Source of the DNA: Brevibacillus laterosporus
GTDB lineage: Bacteria > Bacillota > Bacilli > Brevibacillales > Brevibacillaceae
NCBI GenBank assembly: GCA_007833815.1
Contig: CP033464.1
Coordinates: 4,520,001-4,584,000, forward strand
DNA length: 64,000 nt
Direction: 5' to 3'
A model generated the notes under the pieces. The model saw only the letters and a program-made list of their open reading frames with translations. It was not told where the DNA came from and ran no database searches. The translations under genes were made by a program, and so were the position numbers. Positions 25,562 through 34,392 of this stretch are shown here, piece after piece. Within the stretch, counting starts at the first letter, position 1. Every line of letters begins with the position of its first letter.

Positions 25562-25729
25562 TTACTTAGGCTGACTCAACCCCAACTTTTTCGTGATGCT
25601 TACAAACGTCTTATACGTTGCATTCATTTCTTCACCGGGCTTCAAGCTTTTTTTGTAATCGCTAAAATCAGCATACAGATCATCCATACATTCTTCTAGT
25701 AATTCTTTTTCAATTTTCGTTAACATCAT
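25562..25729 (-). CDS. Small acidic protein, unknown
   Basis: The ATG at 25729 (or 25726) follows AAAGGA, and its ribosome site overlaps the end of the upstream gene. The 55 residues are acidic and helical (IEKELLEECMDDLYADFSDY, KKLGLSQ). The longer frame runs antisense-like through the upstream gene and is discarded. It is translationally coupled to the DUF1444 gene. Family not recognised. Confidence 0.55.
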   Translation of the reverse strand: MMLTKIEKELLEECMDDLYADFSDYKKSLKPGEEMNATYKTFVSITKKLGLSQPK

Positions 25730-25731
25730 TC

Positions 25732-26583
25732 TTATCCTTTCTGATTGGGACTGACGACCAAATAGGTCTCCAGCTCCCCTTGTTGATAGATGAAGGGCAA
25801 CGGGCATATAGGCACGTCACCTTTACTTGCAAAATGGTGTGTCACTTGAGCTAACAATTGTGCCCCTTTATCATTTGCCAGATCACCAATAATCATGACG
25901 TCCTGATGAGGAATCGCCGTTCCCAGCAACTTACCTTTCTTTTTCCCCTCAAATTCATGTAGGATACTCGGTATTAAAATACGACTTGCAGCATATCCAT
26001 CTTGGGAATTGAGAAAATAAAGAACATGCTCCCCTACCTGATCGGCTTTGATCGTGTAGGGAGATGCCTCAAGATTGTCCATAGCTAGGTCATGCAACTG
26101 TTCTTTGCTCCACTCCGCCTCTTGCAACATTTTTTCATCAAGTAAAACATAACCATCCTCTCGATCCAATGCATAGGCAATTTTCGTTTCTGCTGTATGG
26201 GGATGAGTTAATAGTGTTTTAGCTTTAGGATGATCAAAAAATGATGAATGACGTAACACTGGGTACACATGTTGTTCGTTGCCAGCCAATGTAGGCGTAT
26301 CAGTAGCCCCTTTAACTGCCGCCATAATATGCTGTATGTAGCGATATAAGAGTTCACGACGGTTGTCAGGTGAGTCTTCAACTTGCTTGTATAGAGACTG
26401 TAGCGGAATGGACCGCTCATGAATTTCGCCTTCAATGGCAACTTGTAACGTAATCTGCTCTCCATCTACAAGACAGCTCCAGCCTACAGGTAATTCTCGC
26501 TCCAATAGTTCTTTTACACGCTTCTGGATGGATTCACGACCCTTTTCATCGTGACTTTGTTCCTGATCATGATTGTAGCTCAT
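25732..26583 (-). CDS. DUF1444 (YtpQ-like) protein
   Basis: 283 residues, ATG after GAGGGGTGAG. The layout matches the DUF1444 family: a helical N-terminus (ESIQKRVKELLERELPVGWS), YPVLRHSSFFDHPK near residue 108, and a C-terminal alpha/beta part with DVMIIGDLANDKGAQLLAQV. The family is widespread in Bacillales and cytoplasmic; its function is unknown. Upstream on the same strand is the DUF3900-like gene. Confidence 0.8.
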   Translation of the reverse strand: MSYNHDQEQSHDEKGRESIQKRVKELLERELPVGWSCLVDGEQITLQVAIEGEIHERSIPLQSLYKQVEDSPDNRRELLYRYIQHIMAAVKGATDTPTLAGNEQHVYPVLRHSSFFDHPKAKTLLTHPHTAETKIAYALDREDGYVLLDEKMLQEAEWSKEQLHDLAMDNLEASPYTIKADQVGEHVLYFLNSQDGYAASRILIPSILHEFEGKKKGKLLGTAIPHQDVMIIGDLANDKGAQLLAQVTHHFASKGDVPICPLPFIYQQGELETYLVVSPNQKG

Positions 26584-26652
26584 CTGCTCACCCCTCGCTT
26601 TGTCTGATAGCTATATTTTCTTTCTATTTGACGCGTTCTAGGATATGTGATT

Positions 26653-27810
26653 CTACCAAGGTGGAGTATCATCTGTAGGCGCTGATGCTGGTACTGCTTC
26701 CATACTAGGAGTTTTTTCAATGTTATCCTCTGGGTACCCAGGATGAGTAGTAGCTTCATTAGCCCTTTTCTCAATATCGTCTACTAGTTCATGAAGAGTT
26801 TTGGGTTTTAAAAATTCCACAGGAGAAAAACCTTTTTCAAATTGCAAGATGTCTCCTTCCAACAGGACAACATAACGACCAGCCACCTTGGCAATATGCA
26901 TTTGTGTGCCGTAATCGGACAGCATTGCTCTTACTTGCAAGTGATCCAGCTTAAATTTCAGTTCAATTTCGGGCTGGTGATCGGTAATGATATGCATAGC
27001 TTCCATAACCGTCTCATGTTCCCATTTCTCTGCAAGCTCACGTTTCGGACTAGCAGCGATCAGCTCAATTTCTTCTTCCTCTTGCTGACGTTGCGGTGAG
27101 TCATCCGGATAGGTGTATTCAATATGCTGCTTTGCAAGCGAGATTACTTCTTGGGAGACAATTTCCGTGATGGTTCTAGGATACTCAATAAACTTGAGAA
27201 ACTCTTCGAAATAGCGAGCATGCGAGAATTGGTGAATTTTAACATGATAGATGTCTACCATACCCTCTTCTTCCATGAAAGGATACATGATTGATTTCAT
27301 ATTTTTCGCATTAATCGCCATTTCTACATTGGATATCAAGCTGTTTTCATCCGTAATCACTGCTGTTTTTTGTTCAAAATCACATTTTAACAAAAATAAG
27401 AAATGATCATCCAGCTTGTCCAACTTGGCTTTGACTATTAAAAGCACGCCACCACGAACTTGCGGAGTTTTTAAATAGGATTGGAGCAGGTCCAGAGAAT
27501 TTGCTTTGATATCTTCTTTTGATGTAGAATGCAACAAACGTTTAAACAATCCATAATTGGGATTAGAGTCTAACGGATGTCCAGGCTCTAAAATAAATTG
27601 CCCTAATTTGGTTGCAGCCGCATCATGTAAGGGATTTTTCTCTACTTTTCGTTTAGCAATCTTTGTAAATTCGCCATCAAGGAACGTTTTTAGTTCGCTA
27701 CGCTCATACTCATCATGCGAGAGAATTTTTGACATGCGTACCTGCTTCGTTCCCTCATCATCTATTTGCTCCAATACAAAAAAGGAAATCCAGTCGATAC
27801 TAAAATTCAT
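26653..27810 (-). CDS. DUF3900-like conserved protein
   Basis: The ATG at 27810 follows AGAAGGGG; the frame extends 45 codons upstream without a ribosome site. 385 residues beginning MNFSIDWISFFVLEQIDDEG, with MSKILSHDEYERSELKTFLD and a Pro/Thr-rich tail (PASAPTDDTPPW). This resembles the DUF3900 family of Bacillales, whose role is unknown. No membrane segment or enzyme motif is visible. It is 69 bases upstream of the DUF1444 gene. Confidence 0.6.
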   Translation of the reverse strand: MNFSIDWISFFVLEQIDDEGTKQVRMSKILSHDEYERSELKTFLDGEFTKIAKRKVEKNPLHDAAATKLGQFILEPGHPLDSNPNYGLFKRLLHSTSKEDIKANSLDLLQSYLKTPQVRGGVLLIVKAKLDKLDDHFLFLLKCDFEQKTAVITDENSLISNVEMAINAKNMKSIMYPFMEEEGMVDIYHVKIHQFSHARYFEEFLKFIEYPRTITEIVSQEVISLAKQHIEYTYPDDSPQRQQEEEEIELIAASPKRELAEKWEHETVMEAMHIITDHQPEIELKFKLDHLQVRAMLSDYGTQMHIAKVAGRYVVLLEGDILQFEKGFSPVEFLKPKTLHELVDDIEKRANEATTHPGYPEDNIEKTPSMEAVPASAPTDDTPPW

Positions 27811-27944
27811 AAAAATGTTTCCCCTTCTCTCTATTTCCCACGTTCTAGCTATCAGAACTTGATTATAACAGATGATTTGCTTACATTGGAGATACGGAGC
27901 AATTTTGCATAAACAGGTTAGGCATATTAGGAGGAGAGAATACA

Positions 27945-28040
27945 TTGAGCAATTTGCCTTTTACTAGCATTATCTGGATGATCATTCTTGGCATCAGTTT
28001 TTGCTTTTTATTTTATCTGCTATCCAAACGCCCTAAATAA
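27945..28040 (+). CDS. 31-residue single-span membrane miniprotein
   Basis: TTG start 8 bases after TAGGAGGAG. The product is one hydrophobic helix (IIWMIILGISFCFLFYLL) with a positive tail SKRPK, so C-terminus inside or N-out orientation is possible. It is divergent from the DUF3900-like gene and followed by a strong terminator. Too short to assign to a family. Confidence 0.55.
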   Translation: MSNLPFTSIIWMIILGISFCFLFYLLSKRPK

Positions 28041-28071
28041 ACCATCCATCAGGATATCACTGTATCAAGGT

Positions 28072-28101
28072 AAAAGAGCGGCTTAAGCAGCCGCTCTTTT
28101 T
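28072..28101. terminator. Bidirectional terminator
   Basis: AAGAGCGGC and GCCGCTCTT pair perfectly, with A-run before and T-run after. It serves the plus-strand miniprotein and the minus-strand small gene. Confidence 0.9.
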
Positions 28102-28112
28102 AGCGTGGAACC

Positions 28113-28268
28113 CTATTCGACAATCTCTTCCTGTTTTGCTTGTTCCATACGCTCTTTTAATTCTTCTGCTTCGTTTTGCAAGGTTTGGCGCTCCTGACTG
28201 GACAACTTTTCGCCACCAATCGGCCCATTTACCAATAGCTTCTCTTCATACAACCGATTTCTACGCAC
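28113..28268 (-). CDS. Small charged helical protein, unknown
   Basis: GTG start with GGAAGG 4 bases upstream. 51 residues (RNRLYEEKLLVNGPIGGEKL, then a coiled helix QTLQNEAEELKERMEQAKQE). It lies 98 bases downstream of the DEAD-box helicase on the same strand and before a shared terminator, so it may be cotranscribed. Family not recognised. Confidence 0.5.
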   Translation of the reverse strand: MRRNRLYEEKLLVNGPIGGEKLSSQERQTLQNEAEELKERMEQAKQEEIVE

Positions 28269-28366
28269 AAGCCCTTCCACCTTCCGTTAACAAGGAATGT
28301 TTGTACCCTACTAATGTGTCACAGTTAGGGGAGGCTTATGTACTTTCTCGGCAAATGAACAATGTT

Positions 28367-29599
28367 TTAGGAACGACCTTTCGAAGGATCGCGCTTACCT
28401 TGTGTGCGATCTCCATTTGAAGACTCGCGACGTGGTGTCATTTTCTGCCCGGAATAAGGCTTTCGCTCCCCACTCGGATCAACTAATGCGCCATGAGACA
28501 TCGTTTTTTCCTGGATAAGAATTTGTTTTTGTTTAGAGAATTTTTGGATGATAAAACGCTGGTTTGGCAACACAATTGAAAACACCAACCCAGCCTTGCC
28601 CATACGTCCCGTTCTACCACTCCGGTGAACATAGGTATCCGCATCTGTAGCTGGATCGTAGTGAATGACCAGCTCAACGTCAGAGATATCAATACCACGG
28701 GCGGCCACGTCTGTCACGATCAGTACAGGGAGTTTTCCATCACGGAAATGTTGCAGAGCTTTGGCTCGATCCACTTTAGGCGTATCACGGTGTAAAAGCT
28801 CGCACTCTAAATGATGGTAAGTTAACTTATCTGTGATTTCGTCAACTCGTTCAATGGTATTCAAAAAAACAAGTGTTTTTTTGGCATCTACCAAACGAAT
28901 TAGACGACGAAGCGCATCTGCTTTTTTACGTCCCTCTTCCACTAAGTAAAAATGTAGCACCTCGTATTTGCTATCTGGAGCCTCAGTCGCAATGACTATC
29001 GGTTCACGAGCCATACCGTTTATCATGGTTTGTGTTTGTTTAGATAATGTCGCTGAGAAAAACAAACGTTGCGTGTCACGCATTAAACGGCGCAGTACGT
29101 CCTGTACTGGATTAGCAAATCCACGGTCCAGCATGCGGTCGGCCTCATCGATTACTACACTTTGCACTGTGTGAACTTTTAATTTACGTAATTCCAGTAG
29201 TTCTTTTACACGGCCTGGCGTTCCAATTACAATAGCTGGATGGGTTTTTAGCTTTTCCACCTGGCGCTTCGTATCGACACCACCAATAAGTGCAGCGGCA
29301 TGCATACCTATAGAAGCTAATAATTGCGTTGCCTCGCGATAGATTTGCATAACTAACTCTTGAGTAGGTGCCAAAACTAACACTTGTAATTCTTTTTTTG
29401 TTTCATCTAATTTTTGGACAAGAGGTAATAGATATGCCATCGTTTTGCCCGATCCAGTAGGGGATTCGGCTATGACATCTTTTCCCTCTAGAATGACAGG
29501 TAAGGTTTGTGCTTGAATAGGAGTTAGCTTTTCATAGCCACGTTCCCTTAGAAATGTTACAATGGGGCCTCGTGTAATTTGCATAAAATCGTTAGACAC
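28367..29599 (-). CDS. DEAD-box ATP-dependent RNA helicase
   Basis: GTG start 9 bases after AGGAGG. 410 residues with all core motifs: Q motif (KLTPIQAQ), I (SPTGSGKT), Ia (PTQEL), II (VIDEAD), III (FFSAT), IV/V (TDVAARGIDI) and VI (HRSGRTGR). The C-terminus is a short basic Ser/Arg tail. Size fits the YfmL/CshC-type helicases that act in ribosome assembly and RNA remodelling in the cold; which one it is cannot be told without comparison. Confidence 0.95.
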   Translation of the reverse strand: MSNDFMQITRGPIVTFLRERGYEKLTPIQAQTLPVILEGKDVIAESPTGSGKTMAYLLPLVQKLDETKKELQVLVLAPTQELVMQIYREATQLLASIGMHAAALIGGVDTKRQVEKLKTHPAIVIGTPGRVKELLELRKLKVHTVQSVVIDEADRMLDRGFANPVQDVLRRLMRDTQRLFFSATLSKQTQTMINGMAREPIVIATEAPDSKYEVLHFYLVEEGRKKADALRRLIRLVDAKKTLVFLNTIERVDEITDKLTYHHLECELLHRDTPKVDRAKALQHFRDGKLPVLIVTDVAARGIDISDVELVIHYDPATDADTYVHRSGRTGRMGKAGLVFSIVLPNQRFIIQKFSKQKQILIQEKTMSHGALVDPSGERKPYSGQKMTPRRESSNGDRTQGKRDPSKGRS

Positions 29600-29718
29600 T
29601 GAAGAAATCCTCCTACAACCAAATAGTTCGTACAGACTAGCTTACCATTTTCTTGGCAAGAAGAAAACCCAAGGTATGAAAATCGATCCTTACTTCTATT
29701 AATTATATGTATTTACTA

Positions 29719-29753
29719 AAAAGGCGATTTCTCATAGAGAGTCATCGCCTTTA
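29719..29753 (-). terminator. Terminator after small minus-strand gene
   Basis: AAAGGCGAT and ATCGCCTTT pair; on the minus strand TTTTTAG follows. Confidence 0.8.
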
Positions 29754-29762
29754 CGTATCAGG

Positions 29763-29903
29763 TTAGGAGTTAGAGTCCACTCGCGTCTCCCGTTTTTCCA
29801 TTTTGTCATGACGGTCTTTCTCACTATGCTGGTTAAGAGTACCCGGTGGATTTTTCCTGTACTCTTCTACTTGGTCTTGGAACTCTTTATCAAATTCACG
29901 CAT
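29763..29903 (-). CDS. Small highly charged protein, unknown
   Basis: The ATG at 29903 follows GGAGGTGAGG. 46 residues, rich in Glu, Lys, Asp and Arg (EFDKEFQDQVEEYRKNPPGT, EKDRHDKMEKRETRVDS), probably disordered. The composition recalls small spore-associated hydrophilic proteins, but no family is claimed. It stands alone with its own terminator. Confidence 0.5.
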   Translation of the reverse strand: MREFDKEFQDQVEEYRKNPPGTLNQHSEKDRHDKMEKRETRVDSNS

Positions 29904-30080
29904 GAACCTCACCTCCACAAGTAGTTTGCCCAGATCCAGATAAAGCATGCTGATGGCACGACAAAAGGCTATGCTAGATCTAGGTGAAAAAGGTCGTAAC
30001 CTTTTATTCAGATGTGCGTCATATAAATGGAACTACTTGCACGTTCGAATATCATATTAAGCTAGATAGGAATGAGATAC

Positions 30081-31154
30081 ATGTCAGAGGCACCTTTAAC
30101 CCGTTCTCGCAGCTCTAAAGATCAACCGCCTATGCGAAGATCAAAAAAGAGGAAAGCGAAACGCAGAATGAAAGTAATGATCGCAAGTATTGTAACCTTC
30201 GTTGTACTAGTCGCTGGCTTTTACCTGACACATGACTTGCGGCTATGGCTTGCTGGAACGTTGCTAACCACACAACACTCCAGTTGGGCTAAATATACAC
30301 TGGTAGGGGAAGACGCGCTTAATTCCCTACGTGCTGAGATTAATAATCCAGAAGCGATTAATTCAGTTTCGCCCGCAGAGATTAGTACAACTCCTGCTAA
30401 AGTAGATAAACCAGAAGAAAATCCTGTTCAAAAAGAACTGACTGAAGTTATTCCCGTTGAGAAAAACTTTAATCCTGCTCATTACTTTAAAGGATACGTC
30501 ATGAAAGTGTCAGATCCAAATCGCGTTCATTTAATTCAAACCACTGGGAACAAGCAGAACCGCGGAAAACCACGTGGTGAATGGATTAGTGAGTTTTCAG
30601 AGCGCACAAATGCAATAGGTGGGGTAAATGCAAGTGGCTTTTATGATCCCAATTTTATGGGGTACGGCAGTCAAGCTGCTGGATTAGTCATTGTAGATGG
30701 TAAACTGCTACAAGATTACAATCCATCTAATGGGGACACCGTGCTTGGGATTGATTACAACGGGAAATTAATCACAGGACGTTATACCTCCAAAGAACTT
30801 CTGAAAATGAATATCAGAGATGCTATGTCATTCCGTCCACAATTGATGGTAAATGGTAAGAATCTCTTCGCTGGGAAAGACCCCATTAGCTGGGGAATCG
30901 CCCCACGTACAGCTGTTGGACAGACAGCTGATGGCACCATTTTGTTCATTGTAATTGATGGTCGCCAAAAGCATTCTATCGGGGCAAGTATGAAAGATAT
31001 GGCTGATCTGCTAGAAGAATACGGTGCCGTAAATGGAATGGCAATGGACGGCGGTACCTCTTCTATGATGGTTGATAAAGGTAACGTTCTCACTAAATCC
31101 GCAAATGACGACCCACGTGGTCGTTGGTTACCAAATGCATGGATGGTATACTAA
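30081..31154 (+). CDS. Phosphodiester glycosidase (NAGPA/DUF2233) membrane protein
   Basis: The ATG at 30081 is better spaced from AGGAA than the one at 30072. A basic N-terminus and one membrane segment (residues about 33-55) anchor the protein outside the cell. Residues 150-357 form the NAGPA domain: NAIGGVNASGFYDP, GIAPRTAVGQTADGT, MADLLEEYGAVNGMAMDGG and SSMMV. The family cleaves phosphodiester-linked sugars in cell-wall polymers or related substrates. A terminator follows. Confidence 0.85.
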   Translation: MSEAPLTRSRSSKDQPPMRRSKKRKAKRRMKVMIASIVTFVVLVAGFYLTHDLRLWLAGTLLTTQHSSWAKYTLVGEDALNSLRAEINNPEAINSVSPAEISTTPAKVDKPEENPVQKELTEVIPVEKNFNPAHYFKGYVMKVSDPNRVHLIQTTGNKQNRGKPRGEWISEFSERTNAIGGVNASGFYDPNFMGYGSQAAGLVIVDGKLLQDYNPSNGDTVLGIDYNGKLITGRYTSKELLKMNIRDAMSFRPQLMVNGKNLFAGKDPISWGIAPRTAVGQTADGTILFIVIDGRQKHSIGASMKDMADLLEEYGAVNGMAMDGGTSSMMVDKGNVLTKSANDDPRGRWLPNAWMVY

Positions 31155-31182
31155 TAAAAGGTATGTGAGCAGGTTAACAAAT

Positions 31183-31212
31183 AACCTCGGCGATTTGATG
31201 GCCGAGGTTTTT
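31183..31212 (+). terminator. Terminator of glycosidase gene
   Basis: AACCTCGGC and GCCGAGGTT with a 9-base loop, then TTTT. Confidence 0.9.
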
Positions 31213-31244
31213 GTTTTGTACAGATGAAGGTTAGGGGGTTTCAC

Positions 31245-31464
31245 ATGGTTCGTGTTTTATTTGTCTGCGGACAATTCAAACGTAGAAAAACTACGCACAT
31301 TGGCTCCAGATGCTAAAAATGTTACTATGCTAATGGATTACGCTCCAGCTTATAAAGAAACAGAAGTAGAAGACCCATACTTTACAGGCAGATTTGATTA
31401 TGTGTATGAGTTAGTCGAAGCAGGTTCAATAGGTTTAATCAAGCATATTCGTAATCTTGCTTAA
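31245..31464 (+). pseudogene. Broken low-molecular-weight protein tyrosine phosphatase
   Basis: From the ATG at 31245 (after TTAGGGGG) the frame reads MVRVLFVC, the usual start of this family, then shifts and stops. In another frame from about 31264 comes the family's C-terminus: DNSNVEKLRTLAPDAKNVTM, EVEDPYFTGRFDYVYELVEA. About 60 codons including most of the CX5R loop and the middle of the protein are missing at the junction near 31266. The DPYF acid loop survives but the enzyme cannot be made. Confidence 0.8.
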
Positions 31465-31510
31465 AAACAAAAGGTTTGAGCGTTCTTAAGCATTTGTTTG
31501 CGTGCAAAAA

Positions 31511-31545
31511 AAAGCAGCTACTCATAGAAAAAGTAGCTGCTTTTT
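31511..31545. terminator. Bidirectional terminator
   Basis: AAAGCAGCTAC and GTAGCTGCTTT form an 11-bp stem with flanking A and T runs. It ends both the pseudogene and the minus-strand HEPN gene. Confidence 0.9.
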
Positions 31546-31600
31546 TGTTTACTTTTTACATAACCCGTTTACTATTCCACTTCATTTACCGTCGTCGTTC

Positions 31601-32467
31601 CTATGGCAAGACGATTTTCTCAAAATAGGCTGGTGAATACTGCTCTTTATAAGTTTTACCGGTTAGCACCAAATTATCCAGTTGTTCCCTCAATTTTTGT
31701 AAATTCGTTTTTTCCAATGCTAAATTAATGAGGGTTGCTCTGGCAATCTGGCGTAGTATTTGTATTTCTTCTTTAATCGTATTTCCCAAATCCTTACCAC
31801 TGTGAACCACTTCAGAACGATGATTGTAAGAGGTTTTAATAAAATTGGAAATTCTAATACGTTCTTCCGGTGTTTGCCCCAGATAATAAGCAATTCTGGC
31901 ACGCACCTTGTACGTAATTTCTCCCTTTTTTCCATCTGGAACAAACAAAGATTCCAAAGCAATCCATAAATCCAACAACTCATCCTCTAACGATTTCTTT
32001 TCCAAGGCTAATAAATACCTGCGATACGGGACGGTCGGAAACGAGATATCCTCATTCATCAAGCGTTTGAACAATCCCTCTGTTTGATCGGTATACATAA
32101 ACTTTGGTCCATCTAATGATCGTTTTAAATAATTTATCCCATACCGATTTTCCTCCATAGTTAATAGGTAAGGAATGGAACAGACCCCCTCTCCATTTGC
32201 CATATTTAATCGATTTTCTATCTCAGTTATAAAGGGGCGATCCTCTTTTACTTTTAAGGTAGGATACTCCGCATAAAGAAAAAGGGAATTTGGTTTCACT
32301 TTCTCTTCAAAATGGAGCCTATTCTCGTTCATCTGTGGACGCAAGCGTTCATGACAAATCTTGTATAGGGGCTCAAAGCCAGATACCAAATAGAAATCCT
32401 CATTAAGCTGTATACGAAGTGGTTCATCTGTTTCGGTATTAAACACTGGTGCAATCAAGGTAGGCAT
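31601..32467 (-). CDS. Apea-like HEPN-domain protein
   Basis: The ATG at 32467 follows GGAGGG. 288 residues. The C-terminal half is helical with LLDLWIALESLFVPDG, YKVRARIAYYLGQTPEE and the HEPN RX4H motif at R217-H222 (NHRSEVVHSG). HEPN domains of the Apea type are often RNases of defence or toxin systems; single-gene examples also exist. The N-terminal half is an unassigned alpha/beta region. No toxin-antitoxin partner overlaps it. Confidence 0.7.
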   Translation of the reverse strand: MPTLIAPVFNTETDEPLRIQLNEDFYLVSGFEPLYKICHERLRPQMNENRLHFEEKVKPNSLFLYAEYPTLKVKEDRPFITEIENRLNMANGEGVCSIPYLLTMEENRYGINYLKRSLDGPKFMYTDQTEGLFKRLMNEDISFPTVPYRRYLLALEKKSLEDELLDLWIALESLFVPDGKKGEITYKVRARIAYYLGQTPEERIRISNFIKTSYNHRSEVVHSGKDLGNTIKEEIQILRQIARATLINLALEKTNLQKLREQLDNLVLTGKTYKEQYSPAYFEKIVLP

Positions 32468-32535
32468 GATGTGTCCCTCCATTCGTTACGGCTAATTAAT
32501 AGGTCAAGTGAGTCATTTAATGACTGATTCCTGTT

Positions 32536-33216
32536 TTATTTTGAAGTTGATCCTTTTTCTTGACTCAAACGTTTAATAATATTTTCATTTTCAATTCTAT
32601 CTTCAGGCTTGTCCGCATACAAAAGCCCGTAATGGGTCAACATGGTAGAAATCTGATTATCCTCCGTTACAATTACATGCAAGACTGCTTTATTTTTGAA
32701 ATCATAATACTCCAGAACTCTTCCTAAATCGCGAGTTGGTGCTCCATAAACCTTTTTAACATCTTCTATACTTAGCTTGCCACCCTCTAGTTTTTTCATC
32801 AAATCTCCTCGTTTTAACATCACTTGGGCAGCTACCAATGTAGGATCAGCGGTTTTGGTGAAATATAAGGGATAAGCCTTGTCCCACTTTGCTCCTGTTA
32901 ACGGATTAATCTTGATAAAAGCTACTTCTTGCTCCACTTCTGGATTTGGTCCATTCTCTGCTTTTAAATTGCTTCGAAAATTACTTTTAATTGTCTTTTT
33001 TTCTACAGCAGGTCCATATGTTTTTTCCAGCTGAGCCAGTGTAGTTTGTCCAATAACTGCTTTCTCTGTGAGTTTCAGTTCAGCTGTGAGATCTACCTGA
33101 TTTACCTTTATATCTTGGGCTTGTTCAGTTGGTGTAGTATCCGATTGGTTTCCACCACAACCTGTCACAAGTAATAAGCTAGCCATCGCTGCCATAAACA
33201 TTCTTCTTTTTTTCAT
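32536..33216 (-). CDS. Lipoprotein of unknown function
   Basis: 226 residues with a lipoprotein signal and lipobox VTGC near residue 20. The mature part contains two SmpA/OmlA-like segments (AVIGQTTLAQLEKTYGPAVE and LSIEDVKKVYGAPTRDLGRV), each ending in a strand, which suggests a duplicated BLIP-like fold. It should sit on the outer face of the membrane. It is transcribed toward, but separate from, the HEPN gene. Confidence 0.7.
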   Translation of the reverse strand: MKKRRMFMAAMASLLLVTGCGGNQSDTTPTEQAQDIKVNQVDLTAELKLTEKAVIGQTTLAQLEKTYGPAVEKKTIKSNFRSNLKAENGPNPEVEQEVAFIKINPLTGAKWDKAYPLYFTKTADPTLVAAQVMLKRGDLMKKLEGGKLSIEDVKKVYGAPTRDLGRVLEYYDFKNKAVLHVIVTEDNQISTMLTHYGLLYADKPEDRIENENIIKRLSQEKGSTSK

Positions 33217-33324
33217 GGAAATCTGTCCTCTCCTATTTAACTAAAATTCACAGGTCTGCAAACACTTCCCTGTGCATGTGATACCATTTTCCCTCCCATA
33301 CTAATCACGAAGGAGTTGATAAGG

Positions 33325-33474
33325 ATGGCTAAAGATGATTTCTTAGTAGAAAATCCGCATCAAACTTATAATAACCAATTTCGTGGTTTAGAACAAACAG
33401 GGGAACCGCAACCAGGTACGAAAAAGGTAAAACAACAGAATCATACCCATCAAATCAAGACTCGCAAAGGTTAA
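33325..33474 (+). CDS. Small hydrophilic protein, possibly spore-associated
   Basis: ATG with AAGGAG 9 bases upstream. 49 residues, Gln/Asn/Lys-rich and without hydrophobic segments (NPHQTYNNQFRGLEQTGEPQ, KQQNHTHQIKTRKG). This composition is like minor small acid-soluble spore proteins, but no family signature is certain. A hairpin terminator follows. Confidence 0.55.
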   Translation: MAKDDFLVENPHQTYNNQFRGLEQTGEPQPGTKKVKQQNHTHQIKTRKG

Positions 33475-33485
33475 TCTTCTGATAG

Positions 33486-33524
33486 AAAAATCGCCTTTTC
33501 CATTTGGTTGGAGCGGCGGTTTTT
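33486..33524 (+). terminator. Terminator
   Basis: AAAAATCGCC and GGCGGTTTTT pair with one wobble, ending in a T-run. Confidence 0.75.
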
Positions 33525-33581
33525 CTAATTTTGTCCATCTCCTCTTGTTTATGATAAACATAAGTGGGAAAGGGGGATTAT

Positions 33582-34349
33582 ATGATTTCAATTGATATGA
33601 ATATACCTGAGGAAGCTTTAGTATTTCTTGAAATATCTCCTATGCTTGAAGTAGCGGGTAGCTTGCATATGCTTACGCAAAGATTTGTTCATTTTTTACA
33701 TCACCCTGAGTATGTAGAAATGATACAAATGATGAAACACGAACACTTATTTAATGAACTACTTTACTTTACCCCGCTGTTTGTTGATCAAATACCCCTA
33801 TTATTTACCCCTATTCTGACATGTGGCATACAAGAGTTAGAAGAGCAATTTGAATTTGTGACTACTTTACCCCTTCGTACCTTTATGCACTCCTTCGAAC
33901 AAAATATGCGCATATACAAAGAACGAAGACCTTCACATACACCTCCAATTGAACAAGATTACAATGATGATCCCGAGCTTCTATTCCACCGATTTATATT
34001 ATTCTTAACCTCTTATATACGACTCATTTTTCACTCTACCTGGAACAATCAGTATCCCGTACTCACTATCATGCAACAACAATTACTTACTCATTTTCAT
34101 TCTTCACGTGAACATATTAGTCATTTTTTATTATCGATGTTTCCCAGCGCAAGAAATGGAGATCGCATAGGGACAATCCTTCTTTTTGAAAATAGAATCA
34201 AAGGTGTTGAGTTAACACTAAACAGCCTTCACTTATACATTAGTTGGTATTTACGCCATCCTGTATATACATATCGACCTGAAGCATTCGGACAACCCCC
34301 TCTTTTACTGATGGCATTTCCATCGTTAATGTTGCGCCAATCCTATTGA
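33582..34349 (+). CDS. Conserved protein, resembles the sensor part of DUF5937 ArsR-like regulators
   Basis: The ATG at 33582 follows AAAGGGGG. 255 residues, beginning MISIDMNIPEEALVFLEISP and rich in amphipathic helices (LEVAGSLHMLTQRFVHFLHH). This N-terminus resembles proteins that carry a C-terminal winged helix, but none is present here; the protein ends LMAFPSLMLRQSY. It may be a truncated regulator or a separate subfamily. It stands just before the TPP riboswitch. Confidence 0.4.
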   Translation: MISIDMNIPEEALVFLEISPMLEVAGSLHMLTQRFVHFLHHPEYVEMIQMMKHEHLFNELLYFTPLFVDQIPLLFTPILTCGIQELEEQFEFVTTLPLRTFMHSFEQNMRIYKERRPSHTPPIEQDYNDDPELLFHRFILFLTSYIRLIFHSTWNNQYPVLTIMQQQLLTHFHSSREHISHFLLSMFPSARNGDRIGTILLFENRIKGVELTLNSLHLYISWYLRHPVYTYRPEAFGQPPLLLMAFPSLMLRQSY

Positions 34350-34392
34350 CCCACATTTTTCCATATGATAAGGTATAAGAGCAACTACATAT

